Assembly: GCA_965115825.1 (NCBI GenBank) | Contig: OZ220464.1 | Span: 1,550,001 to 1,614,000 of the forward strand | Length of the DNA stretch: 64,000 nt | From: Bin87 sp965115825 | GTDB taxonomy: Bacteria > Chloroflexota > Dehalococcoidia > Lucifugimonadales > UBA3495 | Reading direction: 5' to 3' | Part shown: positions 24,007 to 34,806 of the stretch, in pieces | Layout of the letters: each line of letters starts with the position of its first letter | Position numbering within the stretch: position 1 is the first letter of the stretch | Notes under the pieces: model-generated | What the model was told of the DNA's origin: nothing | The model's database searches: none | Seen by the model: only the letters and a program-made list of their open reading frames with translations | Position numbers and translations under genes: made by a program

Positions 24007-25691
24007 TGGGGACAGACGCGCTCCGCCGCGCCCTGCCGGGCCGGCCACCGCTCCGGGTTTTGCCCCTGGGCGGGCTGGGTGAAATCGGCAAGAACATGAT
24101 GGCCTTAGAATGCGGCGACGATATCATCGTCGTTGATTGCGGCATCCAGTTTCCCACCGAGGATATGCCGGGCGTCGATCTGATCATCCCCGACGTGTCT
24201 TATTTGACGGCTCGTGCCGACCGGGTACGGGGCATCCTGATTACGCACGGGCATGAAGACCACATCGGCGCGCTGCCGCATGTGCTTCCCGACCTCAACG
24301 TGCCGGTGTACGCGCCTAAACTCGCCTATGGGTTAATCCGGGTCAAGCTGAACGAACGGCGCCGAACCAGGGATATGGCGGTTCACGTCATTGAGCCGGA
24401 GCAGCCTATGAACTTCGGCGATAATTTCCGGGCTACCTGGTTCCGCGTCTGCCACAGCATCCCCGACGCCATGGGCATCTGCATTGATACCCCGCGCGGC
24501 GCGGTTATTCACACCGGCGACTTCAAGATTGACCACACCCCGGTGGACGGCCATACCATCGATATGCCGGCATTGGCCCGGCGCGGCGACGGAGGGGTGC
24601 TGATGCTCTTCTCCGATTCTACCTACGCCGAACTCCCCGGATATACGCCGTCGGAGCAGGTGATGGGCCCGGCGCTGGACCGGGCAATGGCCGACGCATC
24701 AGGACGGGTCATCATTGCTACTTTCGCTTCCCTCATCAGCCGCGTCCAGCAAGTGATAACCGCGGCGGAGAAGCACGACCGTAAGGTAGCCTTTGTAGGA
24801 CGCAGCATGGTTGCCAACGTCCAGATGGCCACGGAATTGGGCTATCTCAACGCCCGGGCGGGCACCATCATCCCGGTGCGGGAAGCCGACGACTGGCCGC
24901 CGCACCGGGTGGTTCTGATGTCCACGGGCAGCCAGGGCGAACCTACTTCGGCGCTGGTTCGCATCGCCAATGGGGAGAACCGCGACGTTGAGCTGATTGC
25001 GGGCGATACGGTCATCATCTCCGCCACGCCCATTCCGGGCAACGAGCGCGCCGTGAGCCATACCATTGACAACCTCCTGCGGCAGGGGGCGCATGTCCTC
25101 TACGACCGCATCGCCCCGGTGCACGTCCATGGCCACGCCAGCCAGGAAGAACTGAAGCTGATGCTCAACCTCACTCGGCCGCGCTACTTCGTGCCGGTTC
25201 ACGGCGAATACCGGCACTTGCGCGCCCACGCTCAGCTGGCCTGGGAACTGGGCGCCGCCCCTGACGGCATTTTCGTGCTGGAAGACGGCGATATCCTGGA
25301 AGTTGACGACGATGGCGCGGGAGTGGTCGATTCAATACCGGCCGGCCCGATTTACATTGACGGGCCTACCGTGATGGAAACCGACACCAGCGTTCTGCGC
25401 GAGCGTCGCTCGCTGGCCCGGGACGGCGTGGTGGTGGTGTGCGCCGGCTTGAGCCCCGACGGCGCAATCACCGGGCCGGTTCAGGTTGCCGCCAGCGGAT
25501 TCATAGAGCATCCCGACGCTGTTGACGCCTTCCGCCGATTGGCGGAAACGGTGGAAATCGAAACCGCTGGCATAGTTCTGGAAAACAACCGCGCATCGGC
25601 CCAGGCAAAAATCCGAAAAGTCGCCCAGCAATTCCTGCGCACCGAGCTCAACAAACGGCCTATGGTTATTCCAGTTATTCTGGATACTTGA
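24006..25691 (+). CDS. rnj: Ribonuclease J
   Basis: A 561-residue metallo-beta-lactamase/beta-CASP RNase with 5'-3' exonuclease and endonuclease activity. Visible are LGGLGEIGKN, the zinc motif THGHEDHIGALPH, HTGDFKID, the beta-CASP segment FASLISRVQQV, STGSQGEPTSAL, and VPVHGEYRHLRAHAQLA with the later motifs. ATG at 24006 overlaps the udg stop by one base. With RNase Y at 5940 it supplies a Gram-positive-style mRNA decay pair. Confidence 0.97.
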   Translation: MGTDALRRALPGRPPLRVLPLGGLGEIGKNMMALECGDDIIVVDCGIQFPTEDMPGVDLIIPDVSYLTARADRVRGILITHGHEDHIGALPHVLPDLNVPVYAPKLAYGLIRVKLNERRRTRDMAVHVIEPEQPMNFGDNFRATWFRVCHSIPDAMGICIDTPRGAVIHTGDFKIDHTPVDGHTIDMPALARRGDGGVLMLFSDSTYAELPGYTPSEQVMGPALDRAMADASGRVIIATFASLISRVQQVITAAEKHDRKVAFVGRSMVANVQMATELGYLNARAGTIIPVREADDWPPHRVVLMSTGSQGEPTSALVRIANGENRDVELIAGDTVIISATPIPGNERAVSHTIDNLLRQGAHVLYDRIAPVHVHGHASQEELKLMLNLTRPRYFVPVHGEYRHLRAHAQLAWELGAAPDGIFVLEDGDILEVDDDGAGVVDSIPAGPIYIDGPTVMETDTSVLRERRSLARDGVVVVCAGLSPDGAITGPVQVAASGFIEHPDAVDAFRRLAETVEIETAGIVLENNRASAQAKIRKVAQQFLRTELNKRPMVIPVILDT

Positions 25692-25702
25692 CGGGTGTAA
25701 TA

Positions 25703-27808
25703 ATGTCCGTGACAACTGCGGACGGCAGCGGCGTCAACTGGCTCCGCGTCGGCATTGAGATCGGGATACTCCTCGCTATCGGGGTCATCACGGTCGGCAT
25801 AGCTCTGCTGATGCCCGGAGCGCAGGAGTGGTTGGCGGAAACCCTAGCCTTCGGTTGGGCAATAATCGGCGGGTTCGCTGTGATTTCGCTGCTGCTGCTG
25901 GCCCACAAGCCCGTTGCGCTGGCTCATGCCTGGCGCTGGTGGCTGGCCGGGGGCATCATCGCGGCCGGCGCCGTGGTGTGGCTGGGCTTGGCCCAGGGCG
26001 ACAGCGGCGCGCTGTATCACTATGGACTGTCCGGCAAGTGGGGCTATCAGCTCACCGGCGGCAATGCTGCCCTGGCGGTAGTTGAAAGCGTATTCGCGCT
26101 GGCCGCAATCAGCCTGCTGACAATACCCCGCGCGGCTCGCTGGTACGGGTTGGCGCTTCGTTACGTTGCCGTTGGGGCCTGGGCGGCGTTGATATTCATC
26201 GCCATAGGTCTTCGCAATTCCGCAATTCGGCTGGCATCCGCCGCGCGCGGAATCGCCCGGCGCAGCGACGACGGCGCGGCGGTCAAGCCGGCAAAGACCA
26301 AGAAGCCCAAACCGGCTGCCAAACAGACGATTGCTATAACCGATGACGCCCCGACGCCGACGGTTATGCCCTCCGCAGCGACCGGCAGCGGCTGGCAGCT
26401 GCCCCCTATGGACATACTGGCTCCGCCGGAGGAGCGCCGCATCGACCAGGCCGCCATTGTCGCAATGTCGGCAGAGATTAAGGAAGCCTTGGCTGAGCAC
26501 GGCGTCTATGTTGAAGTTGAAGACGTCAAAGCCGGGCCGCGCGTAATCCGCTTTGGCCTGGTGCCCGGATATATGCCGCAGAGGTCGGGCAAAGACGGCG
26601 AAGCGGCCAAGCAGCGGCCCAGCCGAGTTCGCGTGGGCGACATCGCCAAGCGGCAGAAAGACCTCGCCCTGGCGCTGAAAAGCCCTTACATCCGTATCAT
26701 CGAGACGCCGGAACCGGGCGAGGGCCTGGTGGGTCTGGAAGTCCCCAACCCATCGCCCGGCAAAGTGCTGATGCGCGCCATCATGGAAGGGCCGGAGTTC
26801 ACCAAAGTCGCGCAAAAGGGCGGGCTGGCCTTCGCCTTGGGCGAGGACGCAGGAGGACAATCCCTGGCATTAGACCTAGCCGCCATGCCCCATATGCTCA
26901 TCGCCGGCGCCACCGGCTCCGGCAAGAGCGTCTGCATCAACTCGCTGATTGCGTCCGTGCTGATGACCCGCCCGCCGGACCAGCTGCGGATGATTATGGT
27001 TGACCCCAAGCGCGTGGAACTGACTCCCTTCAACGGCATACCGCATCTGGTGACACCGGTAATCGTGGAGCCTGACGACGTGCAGCCGGTATTGCGCGGC
27101 CTCATCGGCGAAATGACCCGCCGCTACAAGCTGATGGAAGACCTGAGCGTCCGCAACATCGCCGGCTACAACGCCAAAGCCGACACGCCAATGCCCTTCC
27201 TGGTGCTAATCGTGGACGAACTGGCCGACCTGATGATGACCGGCGGCCTGGAAGTTGAGCAGCAGCTGGTTCGCCTGGCCCAGCTGGGCCGGGCCGCCGG
27301 CATCCACATGGCGTTGGCGACTCAGCGCCCATCGGTGAAAGTAGTAACCGGGCTGCTCAAGGCCAACGTGCCGGCCCGGGTGGCCTTCGCCGTCGCCTCA
27401 CAGGTGGACTCGCGGGTGATTCTGGACTCCGCAGGCGCGGAGACGCTGATGGGCAAAGGCGACCTGCTGCTGCAAAATAACGACTTCCCCAAAGCCCGGC
27501 GCGGCCAAGGCACTTTGGTCTATGATGAGGAAATGGACCGGCTGATTGAGTTCTGGCGGAATCAGCAGGGCCCGCCCCTGCCGGTCATTAACCTGGACGA
27601 TGACGATAGCGACGCCGCCGAATCCTCGGCGGATAAAGACGCCGCCGACAACCTCTACGACGGCAACTATCTCGACCAGGCCCGGGACATCGCACTACGC
27701 AACCCCCGCCTCACGTCGGTAATGCTGGAGCGACGTTTCAAAATCCGCAAGTCCGAAGCTGATGAAATCCTCGAGGACTTGAAAGCCGAAGGTCTCGTTA
27801 TCGGCTAA
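25703..27808 (+). CDS. ftsK: DNA translocase FtsK/SpoIIIE
   Basis: Septal DNA pump for chromosome segregation. Several N-terminal hydrophobic segments (residues about 15-175) are followed by a basic linker, the alpha/beta motor with Walker A GATGSGKS (402-409) and Walker B VLIVDELADLMM, the ATQRPSVKVVTGLLKANVPARVAF signature, and a C-terminal gamma winged helix (LTSVMLERRFKIRKSEADEIL). About 700 residues, with a short linker. The ATG at 25703 is preferred over a TTG at 25688 that overlaps the rnj stop. Confidence 0.95.
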   Translation: MSVTTADGSGVNWLRVGIEIGILLAIGVITVGIALLMPGAQEWLAETLAFGWAIIGGFAVISLLLLAHKPVALAHAWRWWLAGGIIAAGAVVWLGLAQGDSGALYHYGLSGKWGYQLTGGNAALAVVESVFALAAISLLTIPRAARWYGLALRYVAVGAWAALIFIAIGLRNSAIRLASAARGIARRSDDGAAVKPAKTKKPKPAAKQTIAITDDAPTPTVMPSAATGSGWQLPPMDILAPPEERRIDQAAIVAMSAEIKEALAEHGVYVEVEDVKAGPRVIRFGLVPGYMPQRSGKDGEAAKQRPSRVRVGDIAKRQKDLALALKSPYIRIIETPEPGEGLVGLEVPNPSPGKVLMRAIMEGPEFTKVAQKGGLAFALGEDAGGQSLALDLAAMPHMLIAGATGSGKSVCINSLIASVLMTRPPDQLRMIMVDPKRVELTPFNGIPHLVTPVIVEPDDVQPVLRGLIGEMTRRYKLMEDLSVRNIAGYNAKADTPMPFLVLIVDELADLMMTGGLEVEQQLVRLAQLGRAAGIHMALATQRPSVKVVTGLLKANVPARVAFAVASQVDSRVILDSAGAETLMGKGDLLLQNNDFPKARRGQGTLVYDEEMDRLIEFWRNQQGPPLPVINLDDDDSDAAESSADKDAADNLYDGNYLDQARDIALRNPRLTSVMLERRFKIRKSEADEILEDLKAEGLVIG

Positions 27809-27853
27809 CAGTGGTATGATGCTGCGGCACACCATTATCTCGGAGCCGCCGCC

Positions 27854-28522
27854 GTGCTGATTGACCTCCATAACCATACCTACCCCAAGTCTGATGACAG
27901 CTTTATGTCCGCCGACGAACTGGTCGATGCCGCCAGAATCGCCGGCTTGGACGGAGTTTGCATCACCGAACACGACGAATTCTGGTCCTTGGATGCCGCC
28001 GCCGCACTGACCCGACGGCACGGCATCATGACGCTCCCCGGCGCCGAGATCAACACCGATGCCGGCCACGTCCTGGCGTTTGGCCTGCATCGCTACCGCT
28101 TTGGGATGCACAAGCCGGCTTTCTTGCGGGCGGAAGCCGACCGCCTGGGCGCAGTCCTGATTGCGGCCCATCCCTACCGTCGGCGCTTTCTGGAGAAACC
28201 GGGGCAAGACCCGGCGGCCCGGGCCGAAATGCTCCACAAGGCCGCCTCCGACCCGCAGCTATGGCATTGTGACGCCATTGAGTCGCGCAACGGAAGGGGT
28301 TCCGACGCCGAAAATAGCTTCTCCGAGGACTTGCGGCAAAGGCTGGGGCTGCCCGGCGTCGGCGGCAGCGACGCCCACCGAGTGCATCAGATTGGGACGG
28401 TGGCGACCCAATTTGAACGCCGAATTGAATCCCTGGCAGACCTGATTGCCGAAATCAAGGCCGGCCGTGTGTCCCCGATTGGCTTGACCGCCGCCGTTCG
28501 GCCGCCGGCTATGGTCGGATGA
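27854..28522 (+). CDS. PHP-domain protein
   Basis: A 222-residue PHP metallohydrolase. Motifs are DLHNHTYPKSDDS at the N-terminus, CITEHDEFW, LPGAEINT, AAHPYRRR and GGSDAHRVHQIG. It is shorter than the YciV type at 4206-5078, and resembles PHP-C-like phosphoesterases of unknown substrate. Start is GTG at 27854. It follows ftsK by 45 nt and is one base before the ABC ATPase gene. Confidence 0.82.
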   Translation: MLIDLHNHTYPKSDDSFMSADELVDAARIAGLDGVCITEHDEFWSLDAAAALTRRHGIMTLPGAEINTDAGHVLAFGLHRYRFGMHKPAFLRAEADRLGAVLIAAHPYRRRFLEKPGQDPAARAEMLHKAASDPQLWHCDAIESRNGRGSDAENSFSEDLRQRLGLPGVGGSDAHRVHQIGTVATQFERRIESLADLIAEIKAGRVSPIGLTAAVRPPAMVG

Positions 28523-28523
28523 G

Positions 28524-29498
28524 ATGCCCCCGCTGCTGGAAGTGCAGGATTTGCGCGTCGAGTTTGGCGTGCCCAACGGCGCCGTCCACGCCTTGAACGG
28601 CGTTTCATTCAGTCAGGAAGAGGAGGAAATCCTCTGCATCGTGGGGGAAAGCGGCGCCGGCAAAAGCGCCTTGGCCTTAACGCTGATGGGGCTGCTGCCT
28701 GAAAACGGCGCCGTCAAGGGAGGAAAAATCCTCTTTGACGGCGTTGACCTATTGTCCGCCTCGGAGGGCTACCTGCGCGAGCTGCGCGGCAAGGCCATAT
28801 CCATGGTGTTCCAGGACGCCCAATCCGCTCTCAACCCCGTGCAAACCATAGGCGCGCAGCTCACCGAGGTAATCATCACCCACTCGCAGCTGAACCGCCG
28901 GAGAGCCGGCGCAGTCTGCCAGGAAATGCTGCGGGAGCTGGGCGTGCCGGACCCCCGTCGGATGATGTCCGCATACCCTTTCACCCTCAGCGGCGGGCAG
29001 TGCCAACGCGTGATGCTGGCCATGGCCCTGGTAATGCGCCCCCGCCTGCTCATCGCCGACGAAGTTACCTCCAGCGTGGACGTTACTTTGCAGGCCGAGA
29101 TACTGGAAAGACTGAAAGAACTGAGCCGGGACTCCAAATCGGCGATACTGCTGATTACCCACGATATGGGAGTGGTAGCCAACATGGCCCACCGGGTTGG
29201 CGTGATGTATGCAGGCCATCTGGTAGAGTATGCCGAACTGCTTCCGGCATTCCGGCAGCCGCGCCATCCATACACCTGGTCGCTGCTCCAAACATTGCCC
29301 CGTCTGGACGCCGCGGGCCGGCGCCTGCGGGCGTTGCGCGGCATCCCCCCAGACCTGATAAATAAGACGGAAGAGTGCCCTTTTCTCCCTCGTTGTCCCA
29401 AAGCCGTATCCCGCTGCCGTGTGGAAGCGACCCCTCCGCTATCGGAACAGGCGCCCGGCCACTGGGCCGCCTGCTACAATCCGGTAACTTACCCCTAG
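28524..29498 (+). CDS. Peptide/nickel-type ABC importer ATPase (DppD/OppD-like)
   Basis: A 324-residue ATPase of the oligopeptide type. Walker A is GESGAGKS, then VFQDAQSALNPV (Q-loop), LSGGQCQRVMLAMAL signature, Walker B LLIADE and the H-loop LLITHD. After Walker B it reads DEVTSSVDVT where DEPTTALDVT is usual. The C-terminal oligopeptide-type extension with Cys residues (CPFLPRCPKAVSRC) is present; in such subunits it can bind an Fe-S cluster. No DppF-like partner or permease is adjacent; the permeases at 38604-40605 are candidates. Confidence 0.9.
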   Translation: MPPLLEVQDLRVEFGVPNGAVHALNGVSFSQEEEEILCIVGESGAGKSALALTLMGLLPENGAVKGGKILFDGVDLLSASEGYLRELRGKAISMVFQDAQSALNPVQTIGAQLTEVIITHSQLNRRRAGAVCQEMLRELGVPDPRRMMSAYPFTLSGGQCQRVMLAMALVMRPRLLIADEVTSSVDVTLQAEILERLKELSRDSKSAILLITHDMGVVANMAHRVGVMYAGHLVEYAELLPAFRQPRHPYTWSLLQTLPRLDAAGRRLRALRGIPPDLINKTEECPFLPRCPKAVSRCRVEATPPLSEQAPGHWAACYNPVTYP

Positions 29499-29619
29499 AG
29501 GGAGCGTATAGTCACTCCGCTGCTTTCTTGAAAGTCAATTGTAAGGCGGCAATCGACAAAGAGCGTTGCCAAGCGACCTTGACCATACGCCAGGCTCACA
29601 GTCCGTTCACCTCGGTAGC

Positions 29620-30636
29620 TCAAAACCGAACCGTCGCTAAATCCGCCACCAGCAGCTCCAGCGATACCGCCGGGTCCAGGCGGCCCTGCTTGATAGCCAG
29701 GTCGCTTTCCAGCGCCCGCTGATATTTTTGGGCTATTTCGTTCAGGGACATCCGCCGTGCCTGCCCCAGGGTCTTGCGCACCACAAAATCTGAGTTTGCG
29801 CCCATACGCCGGCCCAGCTCCGGCTGTACGACGCCCCGCTCGGTCAAGTCTCGCGCCAACGCAATCAGACGCAGCTGCCGCTCAATCATGGCAATTATGT
29901 AAAGCGGTTCTCGACCCTCCTGCATCAATTGCGTCATCAGCCGCAGCGCGTCCCCCGGGCGTCCGTCCATAATCGCATCTACGGCGGCGAAGATATTGGC
30001 TTCCTGGGCATATGGCACCAGCGCGCGCACGTCCGTCTCGGTAATTTCCCGACCGGCGGCGTACAGCGACAGTTTTTCCATTTCCCGGTCCAGCGTCCAC
30101 AGATCGTTGCCCACCATCTCTGTAATAGCCTGTATCGCCGGCGGGGTGACGGAGCTCCCCTTCTCTTCGGCGGCTCGCTTGACCCACTGGTTCAGCCCCG
30201 GGCCGGTAGGCGCCGCCTGCTTGTGAACCTGGCTATGCTCGGCAAAGGCCCGCAGCAGTGGGTTATTGTCGGCAATTTCGCCGTCAATCAATACCAACAA
30301 AGTGCTGGCCGGCAGTTGCGGCAGCGCATCGGCCAGCTGCATCCAGCCGGCGCGCGCGCCGGGTTGCCGACGGTTGGCGCGGCCACGTCCGCCGCTGCTT
30401 CGGCCCCCACCCGATGCCTCCTGTGTTGCCAGCGCGCCCTCAACCTCCACCAACCTGGCCGCATCCAGAAATGGCAGCGAGTTGCAGATGGCCAACACTT
30501 CATCGGGCTGAGACTGGGCCGCAATAACCCTATGCCGGTTAGAGTCCATCAAGTCGCCGGCGCCGGCCTCCTGCCTGACCCGCCGGACGGCTTGCGCCAC
30601 CAGAAACGAATCTCCGAAGATTACGTGGGCCGGCAT
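29620..30636 (-). CDS. holA: DNA polymerase III subunit delta
   Basis: Clamp-loader subunit that opens the beta clamp. A 338-residue protein with the N-terminal AAA-like fold (MPAHVIFGDSFLVAQAVRRV), a Gly/Arg-rich insertion near residues 75-97, LLVLIDGEIADNN, the LWTLDREMEKLSLYA helix typical of HolA, ANIFAAVDAI, and the collar domain (MIERQLRLIALARDL, DLAIKQGRLDP). Its ATG abuts the epimerase stop exactly (TGAATG), so translation is coupled to a metabolic operon. Confidence 0.93.
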   Translation of the reverse strand: MPAHVIFGDSFLVAQAVRRVRQEAGAGDLMDSNRHRVIAAQSQPDEVLAICNSLPFLDAARLVEVEGALATQEASGGGRSSGGRGRANRRQPGARAGWMQLADALPQLPASTLLVLIDGEIADNNPLLRAFAEHSQVHKQAAPTGPGLNQWVKRAAEEKGSSVTPPAIQAITEMVGNDLWTLDREMEKLSLYAAGREITETDVRALVPYAQEANIFAAVDAIMDGRPGDALRLMTQLMQEGREPLYIIAMIERQLRLIALARDLTERGVVQPELGRRMGANSDFVVRKTLGQARRMSLNEIAQKYQRALESDLAIKQGRLDPAVSLELLVADLATVRF

Positions 30637-31047
30637 TCAGTTCTCTACCAGCTCGGTCAACACCCCGAACACTGAGCGCGGGTGTATAAAGGCGATGGTT
30701 CCCGACAACCCGTGTCGCGGTTCCCGGTCGATCAGGGACAGCCCGTTGGCCGACAGGATTTTCAGCTTGCCGGCAATGTCATCCACGTTCAGCGCCAAGT
30801 GATGCAATCCTTCGCCTCGCCGCTCAATGAAGCGGCCCACTGCGCTCTCCGGCGACAGCGGCTCCAGCAGCTCCAGACGCGTTTCGCCAATCTCAATCAG
30901 GCACGCTTTGACGCCTTGGTCGTCCATCTCCACAATCTTGGCGTCGGGAGCGCCGAAGTTCACGCCGAAAAACTCCAGCGCGGCGTGTATGTCATTGACC
31001 GCAATGCCAATGTGGTCAGCATAATTGACGGCGCAGACTTCGGTCAT
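30637..31047 (-). CDS. mce: Methylmalonyl-CoA epimerase
   Basis: A 136-residue glyoxalase/VOC-fold enzyme that interconverts (R)- and (S)-methylmalonyl-CoA. Metal ligands lie in ADHIGIAV (His12), RLELLEPL, GEGLHHLA and the terminal GVLTELVE. It is encoded with an acyl-CoA dehydrogenase and the mutase large subunit, so the operon supports propionyl-CoA/methylmalonyl-CoA conversion. Confidence 0.93.
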   Translation of the reverse strand: MTEVCAVNYADHIGIAVNDIHAALEFFGVNFGAPDAKIVEMDDQGVKACLIEIGETRLELLEPLSPESAVGRFIERRGEGLHHLALNVDDIAGKLKILSANGLSLIDREPRHGLSGTIAFIHPRSVFGVLTELVEN

Positions 31048-31077
31048 TCCCCAATCCCTCCGGCGGTATTCCCCCTT

Positions 31078-32232
31078 CTACACTGGGTATTGACCCAGCA
31101 CTTGCCGCGCGATAATCATACGCTGCACTTCCGACGTGCCTTCGTAGATAGTGGTGACGCGGGCGTCGCGGAAAATGCGCTCAATGCGCGATTCCTTGAA
31201 CAATCCGATGCCGCCGTGTATCTGCATCGCTTCGTAGGCCGCCTTGTTGCAATTCTCCGATGCCAGCAGCTTGGCCATAGACGCTTCATTGATAAACGGC
31301 AAGCCCTGGTCCCGCAGCGTTGCCGCGTGCATAGTGGCAATGCGAGAGGAATGGACGCCGGTGGCAATGTCGGCCAGCTTGAACTGGATGGCCTGATGAT
31401 GGGCCAGCGGCCGGCCGAAAGTCTCCCGCAGCTGAGCGTAACGCACTGCTTCCTCCAGCGCCGCCTGCCCGATGCCCACGCACTGCGCGGCGATGGAAAT
31501 GCGGCTGGAGTCCAAGATGTCCATAGCGTAGCGGAAACCCATCCCCGCCTCGCCAATGAGATTCTCCGCCGGTATTTCAGCGTCCTCAAACACGACTTCG
31601 CAAGTGCTCGACGCCCGAATGCCCATCTTGTTGTGCTGCGGGTTAATCTGCATCCCCGGCGTGCCGGCCGGCACGATGAACGCGCAGACTCCCCGGTAGC
31701 CCATGGCGCGGTCCTGGTTGGCAAAGATCACCAGTGTCTCCGCGACCTCGGCGTTGGTGATGAACTGCTTGGAACCGTTGAGCCTCCAGTTCCCGTTGCG
31801 GCGCGATGCGGTGGTTTGCATCGCCGCCGCATCGGAACCGCTGCCCGGCTCCGTCAGCGCCCAGGCGGCGATACCCTTGCCCGACGCCAGCGACGGCACG
31901 TAATGCTGCTTCTGCTCTTCATTCCCGAAGCGGGCGATGGTTTCCAGTCCTAGTCCCAGATGCGCCGCCAGGGTAACGCTGGCTGAAACGTCGGCCCGGG
32001 CCATTTCTTCAATGGCAATAGAAGACTGACGGAAACCGCCGCCGCTCCCGCCATAAGCCGGGTCAACGCCGATGCCGGTCAACCCCAGCCGAGCCATGCC
32101 CTGCCAGTTCTCATGAGAAAACTCCGCCTTTTCGTCCAGCTCGGCGGCTCGGGGCATAACCTCGCGCTCAGCAAAATCGCGCACGAGATTCTGCAACATC
32201 TTTTCTTCTTCGGTGAGCATCAGGTCAGTCAC
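31078..32232 (-). CDS. Acyl-CoA dehydrogenase
   Basis: A 384-residue FAD enzyme introducing a trans-2 double bond into acyl-CoA. Signature segments are ALTEPGSGSDAAAMQT, the FITNAEVAET region, RASSTCEVVFEDAEIP, and the catalytic Glu364 in TTIYEGTSEVQRMIIAR. The Glu position matches short-chain and butyryl-type dehydrogenases. It lies between the mutase and epimerase genes, suggesting a role in branched-chain or odd-chain acyl-CoA breakdown. Confidence 0.95.
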   Translation of the reverse strand: MTDLMLTEEEKMLQNLVRDFAEREVMPRAAELDEKAEFSHENWQGMARLGLTGIGVDPAYGGSGGGFRQSSIAIEEMARADVSASVTLAAHLGLGLETIARFGNEEQKQHYVPSLASGKGIAAWALTEPGSGSDAAAMQTTASRRNGNWRLNGSKQFITNAEVAETLVIFANQDRAMGYRGVCAFIVPAGTPGMQINPQHNKMGIRASSTCEVVFEDAEIPAENLIGEAGMGFRYAMDILDSSRISIAAQCVGIGQAALEEAVRYAQLRETFGRPLAHHQAIQFKLADIATGVHSSRIATMHAATLRDQGLPFINEASMAKLLASENCNKAAYEAMQIHGGIGLFKESRIERIFRDARVTTIYEGTSEVQRMIIARQVLGQYPV

Positions 32233-32292
32233 GGGAATCCTCCGCAGCGCCTCGGTTGTTTTGTCGTTGTCTCGTCAGTGCCCGGCAGTTTA

Positions 32293-33948
<1,656 letters not shown>

Positions 33949-33980
33949 AATGCCCTGCCTTCCAGAAACCGCCGGCCCGC

Positions 33981-34640
33981 CTAGTCACTGGTAAAGGCGT
34001 AGTCGGTGGGTCGCATGATGCTGTGCCGAGAGACCCGAACGATTGGCCCGTTCACCTCGCTGGCGGCGCGGGCCTTGTTCCATTCCGGATCCGCTTGGAA
34101 GGACCGCCAGCTCTTCTCCCGGTCGCCCAGGCTGGGATAACCCAGCATATAGACCAGCACGTTGTTCACTCCTACGTCCTCCGACCAGTAGCCTATATTC
34201 TCGATGCCGTGCTTCTCAAACAGCCCCATGGTGTGGTTGGCGAAACGGTTGTGCACGTCCGCCAGTCGGCCCGGCATCGCCTCGTAAATCCGCAATTCCT
34301 GCACGGCGGTGCCGACCTTGGGCTCCGGCGAGTATGGCGTCAGCCGCAGGAAACGATTCGTAACGGCGTCCACCAAGGGGCCGTTGGCTTCGGTCTGTTT
34401 GCGCACTTCCAGCCACTCGGGATCGCTGCCGAACTTGGCCCAGCGAGTTTCCCGATCCGCCATGCTGTCAAAAACGTTGATGTAAGTCAGGCGATTGCTG
34501 CGCCCAATTTCGTCGGTCCAGAACCCCAGGTATTTCACGCCATGCTTGCGGAACAGGGCGCAGGTGTGGTTGGCGAAGCGTCCGCTGATGTCAGGCAGGC
34601 GCCCGGCCACTGCGTCGTAAATGCGAAGTTCGTAGAGCAT
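33981..34640 (-). CDS. Tandem NIPSNAP-domain protein
   Basis: A 219-residue protein made of two NIPSNAP/ferredoxin-like alpha-beta repeats: LYELRIYDAVAGRLPDISGRF at the start and VQELRIYEAMPGRLADVHNRF at about 110. Each is followed by a FxxHG...LGFWTDE or IGYWSED segment. A strong AAGGAG precedes the ATG, and a minus-strand TATACT at 34695-34690 may be its -10. It starts the methylmalonyl-CoA operon. Biochemical role unknown; relatives are small-molecule binding or monooxygenase-like proteins. Confidence 0.88.
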   Translation of the reverse strand: MLYELRIYDAVAGRLPDISGRFANHTCALFRKHGVKYLGFWTDEIGRSNRLTYINVFDSMADRETRWAKFGSDPEWLEVRKQTEANGPLVDAVTNRFLRLTPYSPEPKVGTAVQELRIYEAMPGRLADVHNRFANHTMGLFEKHGIENIGYWSEDVGVNNVLVYMLGYPSLGDREKSWRSFQADPEWNKARAASEVNGPIVRVSRHSIMRPTDYAFTSD

Positions 34641-34806
34641 CGGTTTTCTCCTTAAATGTATGGTTCACGGTGGCATTCGCCCCGGCGGTAGTATAGCATT
34701 GGGAGACCGCCATGTTGGCAAAAACCGATTCCACTCGGCGTGCGTATTACCTTACTGTTATCGCCATTGTTATCGCCGACACAAATGAAAGCATTGGGAG
34801 TTCAAC

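Noticed and set aside
25703..27808. FtsK-like gene as part of a conjugative or integrated element
   Set aside because: It has the full FtsK layout with the gamma domain and sits in an operon with acpP, udg and rnj; no relaxase or other transfer genes are present.
30682..31953. 423-codon plus-strand frame over mce and acyl-CoA dehydrogenase
   Set aside because: Opposite two unmistakable enzyme genes and without domain content.
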